Origin: a virus
IMG/VR virus record: IMGVR_UViG_3300032308_000711
Coordinates: 1-25,444 of that record
Strand: one strand, 5' to 3'
DNA length: 25,444 nt
The translations under genes were made by a program, and so were the position numbers. Below, in pieces: positions 1 to 8,100 of this stretch (the stretch's first letter is position 1; every line of letters begins with the position of its first letter). The notes under the pieces are model-generated. The model saw nothing but the letters and a program-made list of their open reading frames with translations, had not been told where the DNA came from and made no database searches.

Positions 1-351
1 CAAACAATTCCACAAGATATCGCTTCAAGCGTTATCCGTGGTGGAGTTGCACCACTAGGTGGACCTGCAGGATATGTGGCACCATTCGCATTCGGTATTC
101 CGATTGTTGAAGTTCCACTTCTTCCAGAGACACAAGCTGGAGATTACTCAGGACAAACTGGTTCACACGGAGATATCCACTTGACATTCCCAAATAACGT
201 AGTTATTGGTATCAAGCGTGATGTAACTGTTTACCGTTTCTTCTGGCCACGTAAGGACTCAATCGAGTACACAATGTACACACGTGTTGGCGTCCAAATC
301 GAACAAGCTGACGCTTGGGTAGTCGTAAAGAACGTTAAGGTTGCTTCTTAA
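1..351 (+). CDS. Major capsid protein, C-terminal part (5' truncated by window edge)
   Basis: The frame is open from base 1 to the TAA at 349-351, so this is the last 116 codons of a longer gene. The residues following the prolines near the start, and the ending with RVGVQIEQADAWVVVKNVK, look like the P-domain end of an HK97-fold major capsid protein. The position fits: it lies directly before connector and tail genes and is followed at once by a strong terminator. All five Arg codons are CGT, unlike the AGA-rich genes around it, which suggests selection for high expression. An internal GTG at 76 is not the start, because the frame continues upstream without interruption. Fold and role are inferred from residue pattern and synteny; a decoration or scaffold-fused variant cannot be judged without the N-terminus. 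Confidence 0.8.
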   Translation, partial: QTIPQDIASSVIRGGVAPLGGPAGYVAPFAFGIPIVEVPLLPETQAGDYSGQTGSHGDIHLTFPNNVVIGIKRDVTVYRFFWPRKDSIEYTMYTRVGVQIEQADAWVVVKNVKVAS

Positions 352-367
352 TTAGAATTAACCCTAG

Positions 368-404
368 AAAGGCCCCCAATTAATTTTGGGGGCTTTTCAT
401 TTTA
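368..404 (+). terminator. Intrinsic terminator behind the capsid gene
   Basis: The hairpin pairs GCCCCCAA (372-379) with TTGGGGGC (386-393) across a TTAATT loop. Flanking A/G and T bases extend the stem, and it is followed by TTTT at 394-397 and a further T run at 400-403. It lies 20 bases after the capsid stop codon, so it would end or reduce capsid transcription before the connector genes. Confidence 0.85.
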
Positions 405-422
405 ATTTAACAATGCTATAAT
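394..422 (+). promoter_or_regulatory. Extended -10 promoter for the connector operon
   Basis: TGCTATAAT at 414-422 is a perfect TATAAT with the TG extension. A weak -35-like TTTTCA lies at 394-399 with a 17-base spacer and overlaps the T run of the preceding terminator. The expected start is near 429, giving a short leader that contains AAAGGAG (436-442) five bases before the ATG at 448. Confidence 0.65.
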
Positions 423-447
423 TAAAGGACCTAACAAAGGAGAATAT

Positions 448-855
448 ATGTCATTTGAGACATTAAAAGTTGCAGAACTCAGAAAAATTGCAGAGGACTT
501 TGCAGTTGATACTGATGGAATTAAGAATAAGGCAGACGTTATTGCCGCACTTGCCGAAGAGGGCGTAACATGGTCTGTATATCAAAAGACAATTAAGGAT
601 GTTGAAGAGGCGGCTGAAGAGTTTGCTGAAACAGAAGAAATTCTTCCTAGATTTGATCCAAAGTCAGAAAAGGCAGAGGACACAGTTCTAGTCAGAATGA
701 CAAGAGAGAATTACAGATACGATATAGTTGGATATACATTTACAAAAGAGCACCCTTTTGTTGCAATGACAGAAGAAGATGCTCAGAAAATTTTTGACAA
801 GGAGGAAGGTTTCCGCATAGCAACCCCTAAAGAAGTTCAGGATTACTACGCTTAA
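448..855 (+). CDS. Small head-region protein with SAP/Rho_N-like N-terminus
   Basis: A 135-residue protein of unknown exact role. Residues 1-40 (leucine-rich KVAELRKIAEDF, then a second helix KADVIAALAEEG) have the helix-extended-helix pattern of SAP, HeH/LEM or Rho N-terminal domains, which bind nucleic acid or act as small adaptor modules. Residues 45-65 are very acidic. The rest, from about 80 to 135, looks like a compact alpha/beta domain. It starts at ATG 448 behind a good ribosome site (AAAGGAG, 5-base spacing) and its own promoter. Similar small proteins often follow the capsid gene in actinophages, so a head completion or DNA-contact role is plausible. The function is inferred from position and the N-terminal motif only. 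Confidence 0.6.
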   Translation: MSFETLKVAELRKIAEDFAVDTDGIKNKADVIAALAEEGVTWSVYQKTIKDVEEAAEEFAETEEILPRFDPKSEKAEDTVLVRMTRENYRYDIVGYTFTKEHPFVAMTEEDAQKIFDKEEGFRIATPKEVQDYYA

Positions 856-865
856 CCTTTATTAA

Positions 866-1846
866 ATGGAGATATTAGTAGGTACAAACTCACCAGTAAA
901 GCACAAGGTTTATTGGAAAGGCTCCCCAAAAGATGCTGATAGTCTTCCAACTGTCAAAGTATACGACATAACGGAAGACCCAGCAGTAACACCTGCTATT
1001 AATCCAGGCATACTTGTTACAACATTAACTCCAACAAAGTTAGAAACAGATATTGGTGTCTATGAAGTTTACCCTTCGCATTCACTAACAAATAGAAATA
1101 AACAACTTAAGCTTGTTTGGGAATATTCTGTTGAAGGAACAACTATTAAAAAAGAGCATAAACTTTTTGTAGTAACTCCATATGTTGATATTACACAGGC
1201 GGGAGATGTTTTAAAACTTGGCTCAGACCCATCTGATCCAAATTATAGATCTTATTTTGAAATTGCAGAAGCCGAGAGGTATGCAAGAAAAATAATTGAA
1301 AATTATACAGGCCAAGTATTTAGCCTTTATGATGACGTTCAGACAGTGTATGGGGCAGGAGCAGATGTTCTTCCGCTACCATTTAAGCTAGCAGATTTAC
1401 ATGAACTTTATCAGAATGACGTATTATTAGTTGATACAATTAATAACGTTAATAATTGGAACTACAGCACTATTGTTTCTGAAAGCGGTTTTGGAGTAAG
1501 AGTAAATCGTGCAAACATGATTGATAATACAGTCTATGTGGCAAACGGAATGGTTCCTCCATCTATAAATGACATGGGCAACGGGGCATTTGGAAAAGAT
1601 AATGTATACCGTGTTGCAGGTAGATATGGCTGGGAACAAGTGCCAGATGAAGTTGAACTTGCAGCAATTGAACTTATGAAAGACTATTTCTCAAAAGACA
1701 AAGTCTGGAGAGACAAATATATGAAGAGTATATCAACATTTGACTGGAAGTTTGAATACAACTCTGAGACTTACAGAGGCACTGGTAACGTATATGTTGA
1801 TCAAATATTACTGCCTTATGTAATTAATCAAATGGTAGTTATCTAA
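866..1846 (+). CDS. Head-tail adaptor (gp6/gp15-like connector) with N-terminal beta domain
   Basis: A 326-residue protein in two parts. Residues 1 to about 105 look like an all-beta, Ig-like module. From about 110 the protein is mainly helical, and its C-terminal segment (GRYGWEQVPDEVELAAIELMKDYF, split here as GRYGWEQVPDEV then ELAAIELMKDYF) carries the GW-x-x-VP pattern typical of phage connector proteins that sit under the portal. The start at ATG 866, ten bases after the previous stop, has no clear Shine-Dalgarno sequence, so translation may depend on reinitiation. The next gene begins inside its stop codon (TAATG). Location between capsid and head closure genes supports the call. The added N-terminal beta domain is longer than in the minimal family and may decorate the neck. 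Confidence 0.7.
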   Translation: MEILVGTNSPVKHKVYWKGSPKDADSLPTVKVYDITEDPAVTPAINPGILVTTLTPTKLETDIGVYEVYPSHSLTNRNKQLKLVWEYSVEGTTIKKEHKLFVVTPYVDITQAGDVLKLGSDPSDPNYRSYFEIAEAERYARKIIENYTGQVFSLYDDVQTVYGAGADVLPLPFKLADLHELYQNDVLLVDTINNVNNWNYSTIVSESGFGVRVNRANMIDNTVYVANGMVPPSINDMGNGAFGKDNVYRVAGRYGWEQVPDEVELAAIELMKDYFSKDKVWRDKYMKSISTFDWKFEYNSETYRGTGNVYVDQILLPYVINQMVVI

Positions 1847-2274
1847 TGTTTAACGTCATAGATTCAGTTTTAACTATGAAGATGGATGTGTATAAGCAAG
1901 TAGACTATCAAGATCCAAATACAGGCGCCCTTAAAAGAGAATGGCAGTACGACAGAAGCATGGCTTGCCATGCAAAAGGCGTGATATCTAATTCTGCTTC
2001 AACAAGAACTGGCGATAAGCAAGTGTTAAGTAATAGATATGTAAACGATCAGATTTTGCAAATTAGAACAACTGGCAAAGTTAGTCTTCGTGAAAAAATA
2101 ACAAACATTCTTGATTCAAGCGGTACCGCTATTTGGGTAGAAGCTAATTTTCCAACAGATACTCCAACTGTTTTTGAAGTAATGGGATCGACACCAATGA
2201 CAGATCCATTTGGCACAGTAGTAGGATACAATACCTCTGTAAAGAGATCGGAGAACCAGACAATTGGATACTAG
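1846..2274 (+). CDS. Head closure (stopper) protein
   Basis: A 142-residue, beta-rich protein starting at the ATG that overlaps the preceding TAA (TAATG), so the two genes are translationally coupled. The opening MKMDVYKQVDYQDPNTGALKR-type strand pair, the mid-protein REKITNILDSSGTAIW and the TVFEVMGSTP strand resemble small SPP1 gp16-like closure proteins that seal the connector channel after packaging. The assignment rests mainly on size, beta content and its conserved place between adaptor and gp10-like gene. It could equally be annotated only as a head-tail joining protein. Confidence 0.55.
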   Translation: MFNVIDSVLTMKMDVYKQVDYQDPNTGALKREWQYDRSMACHAKGVISNSASTRTGDKQVLSNRYVNDQILQIRTTGKVSLREKITNILDSSGTAIWVEANFPTDTPTVFEVMGSTPMTDPFGTVVGYNTSVKRSENQTIGY

Positions 2275-3046
2275 TGCGGTATTAGTTCAAGCAGCTAGCG
2301 GATTGCACAAGAGCATGTCTGGGGCTAAGGGCACCGTTTTAAAGGATAGCACTGTTGCACAAATTTCTGCTGCAATTTATTATCAAGCTTCTGTTGTTTC
2401 AAAAGTAACAACTAACAAACAATTTCAATCAAAGTTCCAAACAATTCTATTTAACCAAATAGAAAAAGATTTTGGAAATTATGTAGATTCTCAAGCAAGA
2501 ATCAATCCAAAAACTCTTCACCATGTCTATGAATGGAAAAAGGTAGGTGTTCCGTCTTCAAGACTTTTTAATTTAAAGATGTCTGGAGTAAGTGGACTTT
2601 CATTTAAAATTGTTTCTGAGTTCAAGCCATCTAAATCTATGGTGCCAACAAACTTTGGAAAGTCCAGACACGTATTTACAAATAAAGCCTCCGTTATGGA
2701 AGCAGGAAACCCAGTTGTTATACGACCAAGAAGTGCTGAACGTTTAGTATTTGACATAGACGGTTTTGTTGTTAGAATGCCAAAGGGGATGCCAGTTACG
2801 GTAAAGAGACCTGGAGGCGGAAAAGCAACGGGAAGATTTAAGATTGCTTATGCACAATTTTTTACTGGAAATCTAGTAAACCTTTCAATAAAAAATTCAA
2901 GGTTTCAGCAGATTTTTAATTCTTCTATGACAAAGGCTTTAAAGCTGCCTGGAGACATAAGAAAAGTTAAATATTCATTTTCTCCAAATACAGTAAATAT
3001 GCAGGCAGAAACTGCCCTTGTAGCAGCATTTGGAGGTGCAGTATGA
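2264..3046 (+). CDS. HK97 gp10-like neck/tail completion protein
   Basis: A 260-residue protein. The likely start is TTG at 2264, overlapping the previous gene by 11 bases, with a GGAG (2250-2253) about ten bases upstream. The N-terminal 75 residues are helical. The middle holds NPKTLHHVYEWKKVG and a glycine-rich K-R-P-G-G-G-K loop near residue 185, followed by beta strands. This layout and its place before the tail terminator fit the gp10-like family that joins head and tail, though this copy is longer than the roughly 120-150-residue classical members. Its last bases overlap the next start (ATGA). Function is inferred from synteny; an alternative is a phage-specific minor tail protein. Confidence 0.5.
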   Translation: MDTSAVLVQAASGLHKSMSGAKGTVLKDSTVAQISAAIYYQASVVSKVTTNKQFQSKFQTILFNQIEKDFGNYVDSQARINPKTLHHVYEWKKVGVPSSRLFNLKMSGVSGLSFKIVSEFKPSKSMVPTNFGKSRHVFTNKASVMEAGNPVVIRPRSAERLVFDIDGFVVRMPKGMPVTVKRPGGGKATGRFKIAYAQFFTGNLVNLSIKNSRFQQIFNSSMTKALKLPGDIRKVKYSFSPNTVNMQAETALVAAFGGAV

Positions 3047-3552
3047 CAGACTATAACTATGACGTGATGCTAGATCTTCGCAAGCACTTATGGAGCCAAC
3101 TAAAATCAAATAGTTTATTTCAAGCATCAGATTACTACAGCGATAATCTAGGAGAAGAATTAATTCCTATTATTCCAGTACAACAGCAACCAGAAATGAA
3201 TCAATTTTTGAGCGGGAAAAAACATATGGTCTACGATAAGGTAGGTATGTCTTACGAGGACAACTGGGTAATATGCTGCGAGCAAATTCTATTTACTATA
3301 TACTCTACAGATATATCTGAGATTAATCAGATCAGAAATTTAATGACTGACTTATATAGAAGAATGGATGAGTCCGCAAGAGACACAAACCTGTATTCAG
3401 GTATATCCCAGAAGTTTAAGTTTTATAGCATATTTGTTGCAGACATCTCTCCTACAGCCCCTTCAGAGGAGCTAGCAGGCTTCCTGTCAGCCGATGTGAT
3501 ACTTGAAGTAAAATATGCAAGGCATGTAGATTCAAACGGCAGATTCCTATAG
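3043..3552 (+). CDS. Tail terminator protein
   Basis: A 169-residue alpha/beta protein starting at ATG 3043 inside the previous stop (ATGA). The N-terminal helix MLDLRKHLWSQLK, the central DNWVICCEQILFTIYSTD strand and helix (DISEINQIRNLMTDLYRRMDE), and the C-terminal strands SAPSEELAGFL and VILEVKY fit the gpU/gp17-like terminator fold. That protein caps the tail tube when it reaches the length set by the tape measure. It sits directly before the major tail protein, which is the expected order. It is the last gene of the connector block and is followed by a 114-base untranslated leader. Confidence 0.6.
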   Translation: MTDYNYDVMLDLRKHLWSQLKSNSLFQASDYYSDNLGEELIPIIPVQQQPEMNQFLSGKKHMVYDKVGMSYEDNWVICCEQILFTIYSTDISEINQIRNLMTDLYRRMDESARDTNLYSGISQKFKFYSIFVADISPTAPSEELAGFLSADVILEVKYARHVDSNGRFL

Positions 3553-3553
3553 T

Positions 3554-3582
3554 TTGCCTTTTGGGGCATTATACACTAAAAT
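3554..3582 (+). promoter_or_regulatory. Candidate promoter for the major tail protein gene
   Basis: TTGCCT (3554-3559) and TAAAAT (3577-3582) are separated by 17 bases. Transcription would start near 3589 and give a leader of about 78 bases that includes an (AT)n tract. The boxes match consensus at four and five of six bases, without a TG extension, so this is tentative. Confidence 0.4.
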
Positions 3583-3651
3583 TGGATATAGAGGGAAGGG
3601 CCTAGCCAGCCAAGATTTCAAAGTTTAACAATATATATATATTTTTAAAAC

Positions 3652-3658
3652 AGGAGGT
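3652..3658 (+). promoter_or_regulatory. Strong ribosome binding site of the major tail protein
   Basis: AGGAGGT is a full-length Shine-Dalgarno match, eight bases before the ATG at 3667. It is the strongest site in the window and fits a very abundant structural protein. Confidence 0.85.
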
Positions 3659-3666
3659 AAGACACT

Positions 3667-4353
3667 ATGGCATTTAACTCAGCCAAAAATATTCTTGTGG
3701 GAGCTTCACCGCTTTACATCTCGAATTCAGATTCAACTGTAACAGGTTATGTTGAAAACCAAGAGCCAGGAGTTGCAAAGACTGCAACAGCTGGAAAGAA
3801 GGACGGTGTTCCAGCATTTAACTCTGCAACATCATACCGTACAACTCTTGACGCAGCACAAGCTGTAACAGATAACGCTTACCGTAACGTAGGTTATACA
3901 AACAATGGTCTTCAGATCACTTATAACCCAACTTACGATTCAGTAACTGTTGACCAGTTACTTGATACAGCAAAGCTTTTCAAGTCTGCGATGGAAGTTA
4001 TGATCGCAACAGAAATGGCAGAAGGAACACTAGAGAACGTTCTAGTAGTTTTCGGACAAGGACAAGGAACTCTTACAAACGCAGGTAAGACACTTGGACT
4101 AGAAGCAGGTTCTCTTGGTATTGCACCAACAGAGCGCCAGCTAGTAGCAATTGGACAAGCTCCAACTGAGACTTCAGCCACAACAGAGCGTATTTACTAT
4201 GCACGTCGTGTATTGTCTGTACAACAGTCACAATTCTCACTTGCACGTAATACACCAACATCATTCCCAGTAACATTCCGTTTGCTTCCAGACGCAGGTT
4301 ACACAGGTTCAGAATACGGTAAGATTATTGACCGTACTTGGACACCAGCTTAA
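3667..4353 (+). CDS. Major tail (tube) protein
   Basis: A 228-residue protein with a beta-rich pattern: short N-terminal arm MAFNSAKNILVGASPLYIS, a long loop through a GKKDGVP segment, then strands around GLQITYNPTYDSVTVDQL and a helix LDTAKLFKSAMEVMIATEMAEG. This resembles tube proteins of long-tailed actinophages, which stack as hexameric rings to form the tail lumen. Support comes from position (after the tail terminator, before the frameshifted chaperones and tape measure), the excellent ribosome site, its own leader and its dedicated terminator. All nine Arg codons are CGT or CGC, as in the capsid gene, which marks it as highly expressed. Confidence 0.8.
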   Translation: MAFNSAKNILVGASPLYISNSDSTVTGYVENQEPGVAKTATAGKKDGVPAFNSATSYRTTLDAAQAVTDNAYRNVGYTNNGLQITYNPTYDSVTVDQLLDTAKLFKSAMEVMIATEMAEGTLENVLVVFGQGQGTLTNAGKTLGLEAGSLGIAPTERQLVAIGQAPTETSATTERIYYARRVLSVQQSQFSLARNTPTSFPVTFRLLPDAGYTGSEYGKIIDRTWTPA

Positions 4354-4369
4354 TTAAAATTAAGTAGAT

Positions 4370-4396
4370 AAAGCCCCCATTTATGGGGGCTTTATT
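4370..4396 (+). terminator. Intrinsic terminator behind the tail tube gene
   Basis: AAAGCCCCC (4370-4378) pairs with GGGGGCTTT (4385-4393) across ATTTAT, followed by ATT. It is nearly the same hairpin as the one behind the capsid gene and begins 17 bases after the tube stop codon. Confidence 0.85.
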
Positions 4397-4397
4397 G

Positions 4398-4426
4398 TTG
4401 TACTGGTAAATGCTTTATGTTATAAT
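4398..4426 (+). promoter_or_regulatory. Extended -10 promoter for the chaperone/tape-measure operon
   Basis: TGTTATAAT at 4418-4426 is a perfect TATAAT with a TG extension. A weak TTGTAC at 4398-4403 lies 17 bases upstream. The predicted start is near 4433, about 22 bases before the TTG start codon at 4455. The arrangement copies the terminator-promoter pair at 368-422. Confidence 0.65.
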
Positions 4427-4441
4427 AATTAAGACAATCCT

Positions 4442-4449
4442 AGGAGGAT
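4442..4449 (+). promoter_or_regulatory. Ribosome binding site that fixes a TTG start
   Basis: AGGAGGAT ends five bases before TTG 4455. The only in-frame ATG upstream (4410) overlaps the -10 region of the promoter, lies before the predicted transcript start and has no ribosome site, so TTG 4455 is chosen. Confidence 0.8.
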
Positions 4450-4454
4450 ACACA

Positions 4455-4793
4455 TTGGCTACTACAATATATAGCACAGAAGAAATCAAGCTGCAAAATG
4501 GCACAACAGTTACGTTGAAGCCTTTATCAATTAAAGAGCTAAGAAAGTTTATGGCAGTTATTCAAAAGACTGCATCAGTCACCGATCAAGGTGAATCGCT
4601 AGACCTACTAATTGAGGCTTGTGGAGTTGCACTAGAAAAGCAAGCTCCAGATCTTGTAAAAGATAGAGACGCTTTAGAAGAAGCTCTTGACATTCCTACT
4701 ATCAATCGCATACTCGAAGTATGTGGTGGAATTAAGATGGATGATGAGTCAGCAAATTTAACTCAGGCGGCGGTTCTAGCTGGGATGAACTAG
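4455..4793 (+). CDS. Tail assembly chaperone, short form (gpG-like)
   Basis: A 112-residue protein, unshifted product of the chaperone pair. The N-terminal strands (EIKLQNGTTVTLKPLSIKELR) followed by helices match the tail assembly chaperone family, whose members coat the tape measure protein and bring tube subunits to it. Translation starts at TTG 4455 behind AGGAGGAT. The sequence ends DDESANLTQAAVLAGMN when no frameshift occurs. It lies between the tube and tape measure genes, where this pair is almost always found, and a -1 slippery site lies 11 codons before its stop. Like lambda gpG, the short form should be much more abundant than the shifted one. Confidence 0.85.
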   Translation: MATTIYSTEEIKLQNGTTVTLKPLSIKELRKFMAVIQKTASVTDQGESLDLLIEACGVALEKQAPDLVKDRDALEEALDIPTINRILEVCGGIKMDDESANLTQAAVLAGMN

Positions 4794-5122
4794 ATCTAGC
4801 TGCCTTAGAAGGAGAAGTTTTTCTTCTAGGACATTGGCGGAATTATGATGAGCTAGAAGCAAATCTTTCAATGCCAGAACTTATTCAAACTCTAAAGTCT
4901 ATATCTAAAAAGGAAACAGAAAGCAGAAAGTTTACTGCAGGACTTAAAGGTATAAACTTAGAGGGCGAAGAAGAAAAAGAAAACGGTTCTACCTTTGAAG
5001 ATGTTCGAAGAAGGGCTTTAGGAATAACAGCAAGTTCAGATGATGTAGTTTCACTACAAGGAGAATTTGCAGCAGAAGCAGGATTCGGAATCGGAGCAGG
5101 ATTAGGATATGTTAAGGAGTAA
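4455..5122 (+). CDS. Tail assembly chaperone, -1 frameshift fusion (gpGT-like)
   Basis: Ribosomes that slip back one base at 4754-4760 read 102 codons of the first frame and then continue from base 4760 in the -1 frame to the TAA at 5120-5122, giving 222 residues. The joined sequence runs ESANL-NSGGGSSWDELDL and then LGHWRNYDELEANLSMPELI; HWR-x-YDELEA-x-LS and the later KFTAGLKGINLEG are typical of the T domain of these chaperones. The ATG at 4871 lies inside this domain and lacks a ribosome site, so the second frame is unlikely to be an independent gene. The T domain is thought to bind tube subunits while G binds the tape measure. The -1 frame is closed by TGA at 4742 and 4745, which limits the shift to a short window containing the slippery heptamer. 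Confidence 0.85.
4754..4760 (+). promoter_or_regulatory. Programmed -1 ribosomal frameshift slippery site
   Basis: The heptamer A AAT TTA is in the correct X XXY YYZ phase of the upstream frame (GCA AAT TTA ACT) and re-pairs as AAA TTT after slipping. It is the only such heptamer between the last -1-frame stop (4745-4747) and the zero-frame stop (4791-4793). Confidence 0.85.
4765..4805 (+). promoter_or_regulatory. Candidate frameshift-stimulating stem-loop
   Basis: AGGCGGC (4765-4771) can pair with GCTGCCT (4799-4805), seven pairs with one G-U. An inner stem GGTTC/GAACT (4772-4776 with 4787-4791) can stack on it. The outer stem begins four bases after the slippery site, close to the spacing of known stimulators. 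Pairing was found by eye, without an energy calculation. Confidence 0.5.
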
Positions 5123-5132
5123 ATACTGATAA

Positions 5133-8100
5133 ATGGCTGATGAAAACATAGTAACCAATATAGTTGCTAATGCAGATTTTTCAAATCTTATTGCAGATGT
5201 CAATAGGGTATCAGCCTCTTTATCTAAATTACAAGCACAAATAATTGCATCTGATGCAAAACTTGCAAATCAAGTTGCAGTTATGAACAGATCTTTTGCG
5301 GAAAACCTAAGAAGAACAGGTCAATTCTCTACGCACTTTGTAACACTAACATCTGATGTAGAGAAGTTTGGAAGAAATCTAGACACTGGAAAACTTAAAC
5401 TCCGTGATTATTTTAGAACATTTCAGGACCACACAAGAACATCTGGCGGATTAATTAGAGATCTTGCTAAGCAGCAAGTTGCTTTACAAAATGCAATCAT
5501 CCAGCCGTTGGGCAAAAATGCTCAAGGCTTAATGCAATACAATGTTCACATACCTCAAGGTCTAGATGCTGTAAAAAATAAGACTTCTCTTGCAAGACAA
5601 GAGCTTCAGATCATGAACAAGGTTATTCAAGATGGTGGAGTTCAATTAATTAACTGGGGTAAAAATACTCAGTGGGCAGGCCGCCAGCTAACAGTAGGAC
5701 TTACAGTTCCTTTAGTTGCACTAGGCGCAGCAGCAGCAAAATCATTTAGAGAAGCAGATGCAGAGCTTACAAGACTTACAAAGGTATACGGAGGAGTTGC
5801 TGCAAGCTCTTCCGCAGATCTTGCAAAAATTAGAAACGAAGTATCTTCAACTGCAAGAGAATTAGCAAAAGCATACGGTACATCATTTAAAGAAACAATT
5901 CAGCTTGCAGCGGATGTAGCAGCAACTGGAAAAACTGGAAATGATCTTATTAACTCCGTAAAAGAAACAACAAGACTTGCAGTTCTTGGTGAAGTTGATA
6001 GACAAGATGCAATGAAAGCAACGCTTGCAATTCAAACCGCATTTAAACAAAACACAGAACAGTTATCTGAATCGATTAACTTTCTTAACTCGGTTGAAAA
6101 CCAGACATCAACAAGCCTTGCAGATTTAATAGAAGCTATTCCAAAAGCAGGACCAGTAGTGCAGGGTCTTGGCGGAAGCGTAAAAGATTTAGCATTATAC
6201 ATGACGGCAATGAAAGAAGGCGGAATTAATGCATCAGAAGGCGCTAATGCTTTAAAGTCAGCACTTGCATCATTGATTAACCCAACAAAAGTTGCACAAG
6301 AACAATTTGCAGGTATGGGAATAAGTCTTAAAAATATTGTTAATGATAATGCTGGAGATTTAACTGGAATGATTCTTGAGCTACAGTCTGCTCTTGATGC
6401 TTTAAATCCACTTCAAAAGCAACAAGCAATAGAGCAACTATTTGGTAAATTTCAATTTGCAAGAATGAATGCTTTGTTTGAGAATTTAGGAAAACAAGGA
6501 AGCCAAACATTACAGGTAATGGATTTAATGAAGGCGAGCTCACAAGACTTAGCAAATGTAGCCAGCCGAGAATTAAGTCTTGTTACAGAGTCAGCTTCTG
6601 GTAAGTACAAGAGAGCCGTGGAGTCTTTAAAAGCAAGCCTTGCTGGCATTGGAGAAGAATTTCTTAAAGTACAAACATTTTTTATTAACGTTACAGATAG
6701 CGTGGTTAAATTTGTTAACAACCTACCTGGCCCAGTAAAAACAATTTTAACATTTGTTACAGGACTTACTGCGGTCATGGGACCAATTATTATGTTGACT
6801 GGTGTGCTTGCAAACTTCTTTGGATATATTATTAAGGGAGCCTCACACTTTAGAGCATTGTTTAAAGGTGGAGAAGGCTGGAAAATGCTTACTCCAGAAA
6901 TTCTTGCAGCACAAAAAGCGGGATCTCTTGTAGAAGCTACATTCTATAGCGATGCAAAAGCAGCAACAGTTCTTAAAAATGCAATAGATGGTCTGATTGC
7001 TGAATTTACAATACTTGAACAAAAAGCAAAATCAGGAGCAATATCGGTAGCACCAGCATTTACTACAATGGCTGGAAATCTTGTTGCTGGCGGCGGAAGA
7101 CAGGTAAATCCAAATCATCCACTATTAAGCCCAACAGATACACGCTCAATGTCACACATGAATCCTGTAGCTGGAATGACAGCAGAACAAAGAGCTGCTC
7201 AAACAATTTTTGGAGTTGTCCCAGGAGCCCCTAGAGTAAATCAAAAAATTAGCAACAATCCACAGATGTATATGTCTGGAGATCTCCCTGCGGTTGAAGG
7301 ACTAACTTCCATAAAGGGAGTGTCAACTGGAGTTGTTGCAGAAGAAGCAGCAAAGTGGCATGCAATGACTGGTGCATTAGCAATGCAATCAGAAACAGAA
7401 ATTAAAGCATTAAAGACAGAAGTTTCAAGAACTGGTTTAATTACTAGAGAACTTTCTGATTCTTATGAAGCACTACTTCCAACAATGACAAACTTAACTG
7501 CAAATGCTGCAAAACAATCTGCAGCAATTGTTGCAGAAATGCAAGCTGGTAAAATTCAGGTTGACCAAGCAAGAGCAAAAATTATGGCTCTTAATGCACA
7601 GGTTGAAAGCATGATAGCTGGCGCTGCAGTTGATATTGCAGGACAACAAGGAAGAAGTATTAATTTAACTTCCGTTCCACTGCTAAACCAACCAGTTGTA
7701 GACGGCGCTGGAAAATCAAATATGAAAGAGCTTTCTCGTCCAGGAAGAACAAGAGGTCTTCTTAATAGAATTGCTCAAGGTTTAGGTGTAAAAACATACG
7801 GTGCGCCATATAGCATAGCAACAACTATGCCAAAAAGAATGGCAACTGGCGGACCTGTTTATATGGCAGGCGGAGGCCCAAGTGGCACAGATACAGTTCC
7901 AGCATGGCTTACAGAGGGAGAATATGTATTAAGAAAATCCGCTGTAGATAAGCTTGGAGTACCACTATTAGACAAGCTAAATGATTTAGGAATTAGCTCA
8001 TCAAGCAAAACAGTTGGCGCTCATGCAAGCATGCCAATGGAGTATAGAGCACATGAATTGCTTTCAGATTTTGGTCCACATCTTCCAAAAGGAACTGAAT

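Noticed and set aside
76-351. Separate 91-residue gene starting at GTG 76
   Set aside because: The frame is open back to base 1 with matching capsid-like sequence, so it is the end of a truncated longer gene.
853-866. Leaderless start for the adaptor gene at 866
   Set aside because: A TAACCT stretch lies upstream, but it has no TG extension, no -35 and would start one base off, so coupling to the previous gene is the simpler reading.
3630-3645. AT-dinucleotide tract in the tail tube leader as a replication or regulatory repeat
   Set aside because: It is short and simple in sequence, with no flanking repeats; it may only keep the ribosome site unstructured.
4871-5122. Independent gene starting at ATG 4871
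   Set aside because: No ribosome site, and the conserved T-domain sequence extends upstream to base 4760 in the same frame; it is the frameshifted half of the chaperone.
6340-6778. Minus-strand open frames opposite the tape measure gene
   Set aside because: They overlap each other and the well-supported plus-strand gene, with no ribosome sites.
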